DNA of 10,689 bases from QHXQ01 sp036389375 (GTDB lineage Bacteria; Acidobacteriota; Blastocatellia; Pyrinomonadales; Pyrinomonadaceae). Shown piece by piece: positions 1-6,546 of this stretch (positions are counted from its first letter, which is position 1; every line of letters begins with the position of its first letter). The notes below the pieces were generated by a model, which worked only from the letters and a program-made list of their open reading frames with translations, did not search any database and was not told the DNA's origin. A program made the position numbers and the translations under genes. The stretch covers positions 1-10,689 of the forward strand of contig DASVQA010000166.1 in the NCBI GenBank assembly GCA_036389375.1, read 5' to 3'.

Positions 1-720
1 AAGAACCAGACCAAGCCGCAGATCGATCTCGTGGGCGCGGTTTCAACGACCGGGCTGGCGGGCACGCCGACGCCCGGCTCGATCAGCAGCGGCGGGCAGA
101 TACCGCTCATCGGCGGCGACCCGGCCACGAATGCCAGCGCCTTCCTGCTCGCCGAACTTCAGCGCGCGCGTTTGGAAGCCGGCTTGCCCAACAACATCAC
201 TGTCCCTAACGTCACGGTGCAGAGCGCGGGCGTCTCCAACAACGTGATCGGCGGTTACGGGCAGACGCTTCAGAACCTGTTCAACTTCAAGACGCGCAAC
301 GTCGTCGTCGGCGCAACCATTCAACTGCCGCTGCACAACAAGACGGCCAAGGCGAATCTGGCGGGCGCGCAAATCCAGCGCGAACAGATCGCGGCGCAGA
401 TGCGTTCGCAGGCGCAGCTCATCGAGGTCGAAGTGCGTAACGCTGCGCAGGCGGTCGAGACGGCGCGCCAGCGCGTCCTCTCGGCGCGCGAGGCCCGCCA
501 GAACGCGGAACTCCAACTCGCGGGTGAGCGCCGGCTCTATCAGGTCGGCCGCTCCACCACGTTCCTGCTCTTCCAACGCGAGAACGCGCTCGTCAACGCA
601 CGCAATCAGGAACTGCGGGCCGAGACGGACTACAACAAGGCGCTCGCCGATCTGCAACGCGCCACGTCCACAACCCTGCGCGCCAACAACATCATCGTCG
701 AAACGCCGACGCTGCCATAA
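1..720 (+). CDS. TolC-family outer-membrane efflux protein, C-terminal part (5' end outside window)
   Basis: The reading frame is open from base 1 and ends at TAA 718-720, giving the last 239 residues of a larger protein (TolC proteins usually have about 430-550). TolC-family proteins form trimeric outer-membrane channels with a periplasmic helical tunnel, working with RND or ABC pumps and a periplasmic adaptor. Seen here: a Gly/Asn/Thr-rich stretch (fragment residues about 15-100) that would be an exposed insertion; a beta-strand segment VVVGATIQLPL followed by NKTAKANL, the usual strand-to-helix transition of the second TolC repeat; a long Gln/Ala/Glu/Arg-rich helical stretch (about 120-180); and RLYQVGRSTTFLLFQRENAL, which matches the family's conserved 'YxxGxxTxxxLLxAQ' helix region. 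The pump genes are presumably upstream and out of view. The gene ends at a strong hairpin terminator. Substrate cannot be deduced. The family call is confident. Confidence 0.88.
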   Translation, partial: KNQTKPQIDLVGAVSTTGLAGTPTPGSISSGGQIPLIGGDPATNASAFLLAELQRARLEAGLPNNITVPNVTVQSAGVSNNVIGGYGQTLQNLFNFKTRNVVVGATIQLPLHNKTAKANLAGAQIQREQIAAQMRSQAQLIEVEVRNAAQAVETARQRVLSAREARQNAELQLAGERRLYQVGRSTTFLLFQRENALVNARNQELRAETDYNKALADLQRATSTTLRANNIIVETPTLP

Positions 721-750
721 CGCACGCCCGGTCGTCAGGCCGGACACGGC

Positions 751-806
751 AAGCAAAAGCAGCCGGTTGAAGTGTACTCTTGCACTTCAACCGGCTGCTT
801 TTGCTT
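751..806. terminator. Bidirectional intrinsic terminator with 24-bp perfect arms between convergent genes
   Basis: The arms at 751-774 and 783-806 are exact reverse complements around an 8-nt loop (775-782). Two further pairs (T775-G782 wobble, A776-T781) could extend the stem. The stem base is A-rich on the left and T-rich on the right (TGCTTTTGCTTTT), so each strand ends in a U-rich tract. It lies 30 nt past the TolC stop and 21 nt past the dacB-like stop on the other strand, so it can terminate both genes. The arms are much longer than in an ordinary terminator. Confidence 0.85.
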
Positions 807-827
807 TTACTGTCTGCTGCCGTGCGC

Positions 828-2093
828 TTACGGTTCGATGCTCAGGTCTGTCGGCGCTAACAACTGCCGGCGCGTCTCGGCCGGCTGCACGACACTGGCG
901 GCCGGGTGTCCGCGAAGCACTTCGGCGAGTAGTTGGTCGGCCATCTGCTTGTTGTCCCAGATGCGCTGCCCCTGCGCGAGGATGACGAAGAGGACAGGGC
1001 CGTCGTCTCGCGTGTAAACGATACCGGCCAGATTCGACATGCCGCCGTCCTGCTGCGTGAGCGTGCCGGTCTTGCCGACGACCGCGCCCTCAAAGCCCGT
1101 GCCTTCCATCCGGCGACGCAGCGTGCCCGCGTCGTAGCTGGCCACCGGCAGAATATCCTCCGGCTTCAACCCCTGCCGCTGCGCCTCGTCAATCAGCGCG
1201 TGGATGACCGCGACCAGCCCGCGCGCCGTCATGCGATTATTGAATAGCCCCGAGGTCGTCTCAAGCTGCACCTGTTCGGGCGGCAACTGCAACTCCGTCC
1301 TGATCGTCTGCGCCACGCCTTCCGCGCCGCCGAGCAGGTCGCCGATGCGGTGCGCGATGAAGTTGACCGAATGCGCGTTCATGTAGAGCAGTATGTGGCG
1401 CAGCGGTTGCGAGCGCAGGACGAAGAGTTGCCGCCCCGCCGCATTGTCAACCGCGCCGGTCGCGCTCTGTTTGAGTTGCAGCACCTGCGCGACAAACTTC
1501 GCGGAGTCTTCCGGCTTTTCGCTCAGGTTAAAGGAGAATCGCGGCGTGACCAGCACCTTCCCCTGCACGCGCTCGATGCCGCGCGCCTTCAACTCGCGCG
1601 CGACCGCAACCGCCGACGCATCGCTAAAACTTGGGTCTGCGCCGTCAAGATAGAGGTCGCCGCGCAAAGTCTTCTGCTCGATCTGCCCGTCCACCAAGAC
1701 GCGCGTCTCGAACCGATAATCCTTGCGGAGTCGCTTGAGCGCGACGAGCGTGGTGGCGAGTTTGACGAGCGAGGCCGGGTTGAAGGTCGTGTCCGCGTTG
1801 TGTGCGGCATAGAGCTTCTGGCCGTCGTAGGATTCAATCAGGACGCCGTGCCGTTCCAGTTCCTCGCCGCGTGCGCCGTACCACGTCGCCACGTCGAAGG
1901 TCGGCTCAGGCGCTTTGTTGATCTCGGCTTCAAACGCAGGGTCGGGGGCGCTCGTGAGCGTTGTCACGGCCGCGTCCGCGACGTGATGGCCCGCCTGCCT
2001 GACCATCGTGAGCGAGTACGGGACGAAGGTGAGCAGCGCGATTATTATCGCGCCTACGGCGAGCATCGCAACGATAGGTCTGCGTGAATTCAA
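828..2093 (-). CDS. dacB: D-alanyl-D-alanine carboxypeptidase/endopeptidase, PBP4/DacB type (peptidase family S13)
   Basis: Predicted periplasmic penicillin-binding protein of low molecular mass that trims or cleaves peptidoglycan peptide cross-links. All three active-site motifs are visible in the 421-residue product: SxxK as SLVK (Ser108-Lys111), SxN as SVN (Ser242-Asn244) and KTG (Lys341-Gly343). TSGLFNNRMTAR (about 280-291) matches the usual S13 'SGLSxxNrxTA' segment. Residues 8-26 form a hydrophobic membrane anchor or signal sequence without a clear cleavage site. At 421 residues it is shorter than E. coli PBP4 (477); the shortfall lies between SxxK and SxN, where S13 proteins carry accessory domains. 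The start is TTG: an in-frame stop lies just upstream, GGGGAGAGG sits 6 nt before it, and the first internal ATG (codon 10) has no ribosome-binding site. It converges on the TolC gene and diverges from the prepilin peptidase gene. The family is confident; carboxypeptidase versus endopeptidase activity is not resolved. Confidence 0.88.
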   Translation of the reverse strand: MNSRRPIVAMLAVGAIIIALLTFVPYSLTMVRQAGHHVADAAVTTLTSAPDPAFEAEINKAPEPTFDVATWYGARGEELERHGVLIESYDGQKLYAAHNADTTFNPASLVKLATTLVALKRLRKDYRFETRVLVDGQIEQKTLRGDLYLDGADPSFSDASAVAVARELKARGIERVQGKVLVTPRFSFNLSEKPEDSAKFVAQVLQLKQSATGAVDNAAGRQLFVLRSQPLRHILLYMNAHSVNFIAHRIGDLLGGAEGVAQTIRTELQLPPEQVQLETTSGLFNNRMTARGLVAVIHALIDEAQRQGLKPEDILPVASYDAGTLRRRMEGTGFEGAVVGKTGTLTQQDGGMSNLAGIVYTRDDGPVLFVILAQGQRIWDNKQMADQLLAEVLRGHPAASVVQPAETRRQLLAPTDLSIEP

Positions 2094-2235
2094 CTCCAGC
2101 CTCTCCCCGGTTCATTCGTTTCAGTCTTTCGCAAATCAGCGCGAAGCTTTAATATGCTTGCGGCGCAAGACGCGCGTCAAGCCGATTGCCCGTTAGCGCG
2201 CCCTTTGCGACTCTATTCAAACGACACCCCACAGC
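2094..2235. promoter_or_regulatory. Divergent spacer between the dacB-like and prepilin peptidase genes
   Basis: This 142-bp spacer must hold start signals for both divergent genes. An AT-rich patch (CTTTAATATG, 2147-2156) could supply a -10 element, but no convincing -35 box accompanies it on either strand. Directly next to it is a perfect 13-base dyad, CTTGCGGCGCAAG (2157-2169), placed where an operator could sit. The last stretch before the prepilin peptidase ATG has no Shine-Dalgarno sequence. Promoter positions remain unresolved. Confidence 0.3.
2100..2108 (-). promoter_or_regulatory. Shine-Dalgarno deciding the TTG start of the dacB-like gene
   Basis: On the minus strand GGGGAGAGG is followed by a 6-nt spacer (CTGGAG) and then TTG. 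The only in-frame ATG nearby (codon 10, at 2064-2066) has no purine-rich site in front of it. This supports initiation at TTG and keeps the full N-terminal membrane segment. Confidence 0.6.
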
Positions 2236-3117
2236 ATGATCCTGTCGCTCATTCTGCCAGCCGAGCCGAACGCGCCGCTGCTGCTGCCCTTCCCGCTGCT
2301 GCTCGCCGCCGTCACCGCCATCGGCTTCACCATCGGCAGCTTTCTGAACGTCGTCATCCATCGCATCCCGCGCGAAGAGTCAATCGTCTTCCCCAACTCG
2401 CGCTGCCCTGAGTGCGGCGCGGCGATTCGCCCTTACGACAACGTGCCGGTCATCAGTTACCTCGTGCTGCGCGGCCGCTGTCGCAACTGCCGCACGCATA
2501 TCTCGGCGCGCTACCCGGCGGTCGAGGCGCTGACCGGGCTACTCTTCGCCCTGACCTTCGCGCACGACGGGCTGACGCTCGCGCTGCCCTTCGATCTCAT
2601 CTTCGTCGCCGTGCTCGTGGCGCTCGTCTTCATTGACGCCGAGCATATGATTCTGCCCGACGTGCTCACGCTGCCCGCATTCGCCCTCGCCCTCATCTTT
2701 CGCGCGCTCGTGCCGCACCTCTACGGCCTCGGTTTCCTGACCGACGGTTTGATGGCGGGCTGGCCCGATTGGGCCGTCTCGCTATTTGGTGCGCTCTTTG
2801 GCGCGGCGGTCGGCGGCGGCTCGCTCTGGTTGATCGGCTGGCTGTGGGAGCGGCTGCGCGGCATCGAGGCGATGGGCTTTGGCGACGTGAAGATGATGTT
2901 TATGGTTGGCGCGCTGCTGGGCTGGCCGCGCACGCTGCTGACGATGTTCCTCGCGGTCATAGTCGGCTCAATCGCCGGCCTCGGCGTCATGTTCTGGCGG
3001 CGCGAGCGCAACATGCAGTTGATGCTGCCCTTCGGCATCTTCCTCGGGCTGGGCGCGCTCGTCTGCCTGTTCGCCGGCGATCAGATCATTAACTGGTACG
3101 TGGGCCGCTTTCAATAA
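2236..3117 (+). CDS. pilD: Prepilin leader peptidase / N-methyltransferase (type IV, family A24)
   Basis: Integral inner-membrane aspartic peptidase that cleaves the leader of type IV pilins or pseudopilins and N-methylates the new N-terminus. The 293-residue product has the full bifunctional layout. A first membrane helix ends in the conserved GSFLNVVIHRIP (about 34-45). The cytoplasmic zinc-binding domain has two CxxC pairs (Cys57/Cys60 and Cys82/Cys85) with YDNVPVISYLVLRGRC between. Several hydrophobic helices follow. The two catalytic aspartates are Asp134 in FIDAEHMILPD and Asp217 in GFGDVKMM. Length is typical of PilD/GspO/ComC. No Shine-Dalgarno precedes the ATG, so the start rests on the fit of the N-terminus to the family. 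No pilin, secretion ATPase or other pilus gene is in the window. The gene ends in the heptamer-repeat palindrome and is followed by a histidine kinase gene on the same strand. Enzyme class is very confident; whether it serves pili, competence or type II secretion is not shown. Confidence 0.93.
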   Translation: MILSLILPAEPNAPLLLPFPLLLAAVTAIGFTIGSFLNVVIHRIPREESIVFPNSRCPECGAAIRPYDNVPVISYLVLRGRCRNCRTHISARYPAVEALTGLLFALTFAHDGLTLALPFDLIFVAVLVALVFIDAEHMILPDVLTLPAFALALIFRALVPHLYGLGFLTDGLMAGWPDWAVSLFGALFGAAVGGGSLWLIGWLWERLRGIEAMGFGDVKMMFMVGALLGWPRTLLTMFLAVIVGSIAGLGVMFWRRERNMQLMLPFGIFLGLGALVCLFAGDQIINWYVGRFQ

Positions 3118-3200
3118 GAGGTCAGAGGTCAGGGGTTAGAGGTTAGCCAGCACAGGTTTTTAACTGACCTCTAACCCCTGACCTCTGACCTCTGACCTCT
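3117..3200. repeat. Heptamer tandem repeat arranged as a 27-30 bp palindrome
   Basis: Left half: four 7-base units from 3118, GAGGTCA, GAGGTCA, GGGGTTA, GAGGTTA. Right half: five units of the reverse complement from 3165, TGACCTC, TAACCCC, then TGACCTC three times. Positions 3117-3143 and 3167-3193 are exact reverse complements (27 bp); one G-T wobble and two more pairs extend this to 3117-3146 with 3164-3193, leaving a 17-nt loop with a T5 run. The variant unit GGGGTTA faces TAACCCC, so base pairing is kept across the variation. The repeat begins at the last base of the prepilin peptidase stop and ends 4 nt before the kinase ATG, so it occupies essentially the whole spacer. It could terminate or attenuate transcription, or be a dispersed genomic repeat. 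Confidence 0.9.
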
Positions 3201-3204
3201 GCCT

Positions 3205-4632
3205 ATGTCTCGTTACGAAAACCGTGTGCAGTTGGCGTTGGCGCTGGTGGTTGGGCTGCTGTTGCTGGCGAACCTGTTCACGCTGACGCTACTCGCGCTG
3301 ACGCCGCAGACGCGCGCCGCCCGCGCGCCCGTCCTCTTCACCGTCTTCATCATCACGCTGCTCGTGAGCGCGCCCGTCGTGCTGCTGCTGCCGCGCTGGC
3401 TGCTGCGCCCTTACCGGCAACTCGTCGGCGAAGCCGAACGCGCGCCCGTTGCGGCCCGTCCCGAAGGCACGCGCGACGAGACCGAGTTCGTCCTTGAAAC
3501 GTTTCAAGCGGTCGTCGCGCAACTGCGCACACAGCAACGCGCGCTCGAACAGTTGAGCGCGCAGGCGAGCGCGCGGGCCGCGAGCGCCGAACAGTTCAAC
3601 GAACACATCATCGCCAGCGTCCCTTCCGGGCTTGTCGCCTTCGACGCCGAGGGGCGTGCTACGGTCGTCAACACCCCGGCGCGCGCGCTGCTCGATGTCA
3701 ACGGTGCAGCCGAAGGGCAAAGCGTGCAGACGTTGCTGCGCGCCGCGCCCGAACTGGCCGCGCTGGTCGAACGCTGCCTGCAAACCGGCGAGCTTTACCG
3801 GCGCGAAGAGGTCACGACGACGGGCGCGAGCGGCGTGCGCCGGCTCGGCACGACGGTCGCGCCCATCAGTCCGCAATCCGAGCAGGGCGCACGCGGCGCG
3901 CTCTGCCTGCTCACGGACATCACGGAGGTCGCCCAACTGCGCGAGGCGCTCGCCCTCAAACGCAACCTTGAGAGTCTCGGCGAGATGTCGGCCGGTCTGG
4001 CGCACGAGTTCAAGAACGCACTCGCGGCGCTGCATGGCTACACGCAACTGCTACAGAAACTCAATCTAGACGAACGCGGGCGTGCCGCCGCCGACGCGCT
4101 CCTGCATGAAGTCCGCAGCCTGACCGAACTCGTCACCAGCTTTCTCAACTTCGCCCGCCCGCAACCGTTGACCCTCAGCGACGTTTCGCTCGCCGACCTG
4201 CTGACGGATTGCGCGACCGAACTGCACCCGCTCTTTGTTGAGCGCCGCGTCGAACTAAAGTTGACCGGCGAGTTTCCCCACTTGCGCGCCGACGAACGCA
4301 TGCTGCGCCAAGCCCTCTTGAACCTGCTGCGCAACGCCGCCGAAGCTATCGAAGACGAACAGGCCGAGCGCCGCGTTCAGGTGCGCGGGGCCCGCACGAT
4401 TGACCCAAACAACGGGGCGGCGTGGGCCGTCGTCGAGATCGAAGACACGGGCGCTGGCATCCCGCCGGCCGACTTGCAGCGCATCTTCATCCCCTTCTTC
4501 ACCACCAAGCCGCAGGGGCACGGCGTCGGTCTCGCCCTCGCGCATCGCGTCGTCGCCGAACACGGCGGCACACTCACCGCCGCGCACGCGCCAACGGGCG
4601 GCGCACTCTTCCAGCTACGCCTGCCTGCCTGA
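3205..4632 (+). CDS. Membrane sensor histidine kinase with PAS domain (NtrB/PilS-like)
   Basis: Predicted inner-membrane two-component sensor of 475 residues. Two hydrophobic helices near the N-terminus (about 8-32 and 43-63) enclose only about 10 residues, so there is almost no periplasmic sensor domain. A helical linker (about 95-130) leads to a PAS-like domain (about 130-242: IIASVPSGLVAFDAEGRATVVN to the CLLTDITE end). HisKA follows, with phospho-acceptor His267 in AGLAHEFKN, then HATPase_c with Asn377 (N-box LLRNAAEAI), Asp414 (G1 DTGAGIP), the F-box IFIPFFTTK and the G2 box GHGVGLAL. The H-box and short PAS-HisKA-HATPase layout resemble NtrB/AtoS/PilS kinases, which usually pair with sigma-54 activators. 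No response regulator is in the window. There is no Shine-Dalgarno: the repeat ends 4 nt before ATG. It lies downstream of the prepilin peptidase gene on the same strand, which makes a pilus link possible but unproven. It converges with the ubiD-like gene, 25 nt apart. Confidence 0.92.
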   Translation: MSRYENRVQLALALVVGLLLLANLFTLTLLALTPQTRAARAPVLFTVFIITLLVSAPVVLLLPRWLLRPYRQLVGEAERAPVAARPEGTRDETEFVLETFQAVVAQLRTQQRALEQLSAQASARAASAEQFNEHIIASVPSGLVAFDAEGRATVVNTPARALLDVNGAAEGQSVQTLLRAAPELAALVERCLQTGELYRREEVTTTGASGVRRLGTTVAPISPQSEQGARGALCLLTDITEVAQLREALALKRNLESLGEMSAGLAHEFKNALAALHGYTQLLQKLNLDERGRAAADALLHEVRSLTELVTSFLNFARPQPLTLSDVSLADLLTDCATELHPLFVERRVELKLTGEFPHLRADERMLRQALLNLLRNAAEAIEDEQAERRVQVRGARTIDPNNGAAWAVVEIEDTGAGIPPADLQRIFIPFFTTKPQGHGVGLALAHRVVAEHGGTLTAAHAPTGGALFQLRLPA

Positions 4633-4657
4633 GCCGCGCAGTTTAGTCCCTGCCAAT

Positions 4658-6424
4658 TTACGCTTGTAAGCCTTGCGGAAAATATTCGCGCCAGCGCCGG
4701 TCAACCATGTCCGCGATGTCCGGCCGGACGATTAACTCGGCCGGGTAGCCGGGTTTCATGCGGGCGTCAATGACGATGGGCGCGCGATAGGCGAGATGAT
4801 GCCGCACAACTTGCGTGTCGGCCGCATGAATGTCGGCGGCGGGTTCAAAGCGCGTCCACGTGGCCCAGAGAAAATCTGCGGGCGCGCGGGCGACGGAAGC
4901 ATCGTCGTGCAGGACGACGAGAGGCCAACCGGCAAGGGCCGGATCGCGCGCCAGCCGGGTCGCCTGCGCCGCGTCCTCGGTGTAGGACACGCCTTCGACG
5001 ACGAGGCAACCGCCGCAGAAGACTTCGGCGCGGGTGACACCGGCGGGCAGCGCGCCGCTAAAGGCGCGGGGCAGTTCGCGCACCGCGTCGCCTAAGCCGA
5101 GCATGATGGCCTTGCTGCCTTCGTTGATCTTGCCGCTCGTGTAGTCGAGCGTGTCCATCGAGACGTTGGTGAAGATGAACAGGTCGCTTTCAAAGCGCAC
5201 GCGCGCAAGTATGTGCTCGAAGAGGGCGCGGAAGTCGCGTAGGTTCTGGGGCGTGTCGGTGAGCAGCAGGAATTTTGTGAGCGAGAGTTGCCCTTCGCCG
5301 AGAATGCGAAAACCGGAGACGAGCGCCTCGCGCCGGTAGCGTTCGCGCACGACGGCGGCGGCGAGCGAATGAAAACCCGTCTCGCCATAAGACCAAAGGT
5401 CGCGCACGCTCGGCATGACGAGCGGAAAGAGCGGCGCGAGCAGTTGTTGCAGATAGTCGCCGATGAAGAAGTCTTCCTGACGCGGCTTGCCGACGACCGT
5501 GGCCGGATAGATGGCATCGCGCCGGTGGCAGACGGCGGCGACCTGAAAAACGGGATAGTCGTGTGCGAGCGAGTAATAGCCGTAATGATCGCCGAAGGGG
5601 CCTTCCGCGCGGCGCTCGCGCGGCGGCACGCTGCCGACGAGCGCGAACTCCGCCTCCGCGACGAGCCTGTGCCCGTTGCCGAGCGGATTCGTGGCCATGT
5701 CGATCTTCCCGCCCGCGAGCACGGAGGCGAGCACAAGTTCCGGCACATCTTCCGGCAGCGGGGCGATGGCGGCAAGGATGAGCGCGGGCGGCCCGCCTAA
5801 AAAGACCGTGACGGGGAGCGGCTGCCCCTGCGCTTCGGCCTCGTGGTAATGAAAGCCGCCGCCCTTGTGTATCTGCCAGTGCATGCCGGTCGTCTGCGCG
5901 TCGAAGCGCTGCATGCGGTACATGCCTAGATTGTGTTTGCGCGTAGCCGGGTGCTCCGTATAGACGAGCGGCAGCGTGACGAACGCCCCGCCATCCTCCT
6001 GCCATGTCGTCAGCACGGGCAACTCGTCGAGCCGCCCGGGCCGGTCAATCGCTTCGAGCACGGGCGCGCGCCGCACACGCCGCGTGCCGAGTTTCAAGGC
6101 TTCGAGCGCGAGCGCGCGATGCTGCCAGAGCGCGCCGGGTTTGGGCGGCAAGAGAGCCTCGGCAACGTGGACAACTTCGCGCACCAGCGCCTCCGGCTTC
6201 GGCCCGAACGCGAGTTGGATGCGCCGCGCCGTGCCGAACATGTTTGTCACAACCGGGTAACGGCTGCCCCGCACGCGCTTGAACAGCAAGGCGGGGCCGC
6301 CCTGCGCGATCACGCGGCGATGCACCTCCGCGAGTTCGAGATAAGGATCAACTTCCGCCTCGACGGTAATGAGATCGCGCTCGCGTCGGAGCAGCGTCAG
6401 AAATGAACGCAGGTTGCGGTGCAT
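4658..6424 (-). CDS. UbiD-family prenylated-FMN-dependent decarboxylase, long (~590-residue) form
   Basis: UbiD enzymes remove carboxyl groups from aromatic or unsaturated acids using prenylated FMN made by UbiX. The 588-residue product contains the expected signature: NLGMYRMQ (Asn165 and Arg170, corresponding to Asn168 and Arg173 of Fdc1), GMHWQIHKGGG (His186, probable metal ligand), Glu229 in EDVPELVLASVLAGG (probable third ligand), and EGPFGDH, whose Glu274 and Asp279 occupy the places of the catalytic acids Glu277 and Glu282. DAIYPATVVGKP follows, as in the family. E. coli UbiD has about 497 residues; this resembles the roughly 600-residue forms known from Helicobacter and Campylobacter. 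In a menaquinone-using organism a step in quinone synthesis is likely, but the substrate is not readable from sequence and the automatic name '4-hydroxy-3-polyprenylbenzoate decarboxylase' should not be assumed. The ATG has only a weak A-rich site upstream. A terminator-like hairpin separates it from the M16 operon, so it may be its own transcript. No ubiX is in view. Confidence 0.9.
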   Translation of the reverse strand: MHRNLRSFLTLLRRERDLITVEAEVDPYLELAEVHRRVIAQGGPALLFKRVRGSRYPVVTNMFGTARRIQLAFGPKPEALVREVVHVAEALLPPKPGALWQHRALALEALKLGTRRVRRAPVLEAIDRPGRLDELPVLTTWQEDGGAFVTLPLVYTEHPATRKHNLGMYRMQRFDAQTTGMHWQIHKGGGFHYHEAEAQGQPLPVTVFLGGPPALILAAIAPLPEDVPELVLASVLAGGKIDMATNPLGNGHRLVAEAEFALVGSVPPRERRAEGPFGDHYGYYSLAHDYPVFQVAAVCHRRDAIYPATVVGKPRQEDFFIGDYLQQLLAPLFPLVMPSVRDLWSYGETGFHSLAAAVVRERYRREALVSGFRILGEGQLSLTKFLLLTDTPQNLRDFRALFEHILARVRFESDLFIFTNVSMDTLDYTSGKINEGSKAIMLGLGDAVRELPRAFSGALPAGVTRAEVFCGGCLVVEGVSYTEDAAQATRLARDPALAGWPLVVLHDDASVARAPADFLWATWTRFEPAADIHAADTQVVRHHLAYRAPIVIDARMKPGYPAELIVRPDIADMVDRRWREYFPQGLQA

Positions 6425-6485
6425 CTTTTTCAGAGTTTCCCCTTGCCCGTAGAATTAACCACAAAGCCGCGCCCGGACACAAAGA

Positions 6486-6510
6486 AAGGCACGAGGATCG
6501 CTCGTGCCTT
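6486..6510 (-). terminator. Probable intrinsic terminator after the helical-repeat gene
   Basis: AAGGCACGAG (6486-6495) and CTCGTGCCTT (6501-6510) form a perfect 10-bp stem with a 5-nt loop. Read on the minus strand, the stem is followed by TCTTTG, giving a U-rich tail. It lies about 37 nt past the stop of the helical-repeat gene and about 60 nt before the ubiD-like ATG, so it should end or weaken the M16 operon transcript and leave ubiD to its own promoter or to read-through. No strong promoter is visible in the remaining 61 bp (6425-6485). Confidence 0.65.
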
Positions 6511-6546
6511 GCCGCGCCTGCCGATTAATTCTTGCTTGCGCCGTCA

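Noticed and set aside
43..756. Long open frame (237 codons) on the minus strand across the TolC gene
   Set aside because: It is antisense to a clear TolC-family protein, has Arg/Leu-rich shadow composition and no recognisable motif; long antisense frames are expected at this base composition.
1350..2087. Plus-strand frame of 245 codons inside the dacB-like gene
   Set aside because: The minus-strand frame carries all three penicillin-binding motifs; the plus-strand product is Arg/Glu-rich with no domain pattern.
3117..3200. CRISPR-like array
   Set aside because: Units are only 7 bases, contiguous and without spacers, and are inverted about a centre; this is a tandem repeat palindrome.
4633..4657. 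Terminator between the convergent kinase and ubiD-like genes
   Set aside because: The 25-bp gap shows no inverted repeat or T run; nothing supports a terminator there.
5610..5660. Possible loss of a conserved acid in UbiD (EFALVG where relatives often read EIVLEG)
   Set aside because: The acids needed for catalysis fit the later EGPFGD motif (Glu274, Asp279), which is intact, so this change is unlikely to inactivate the enzyme.
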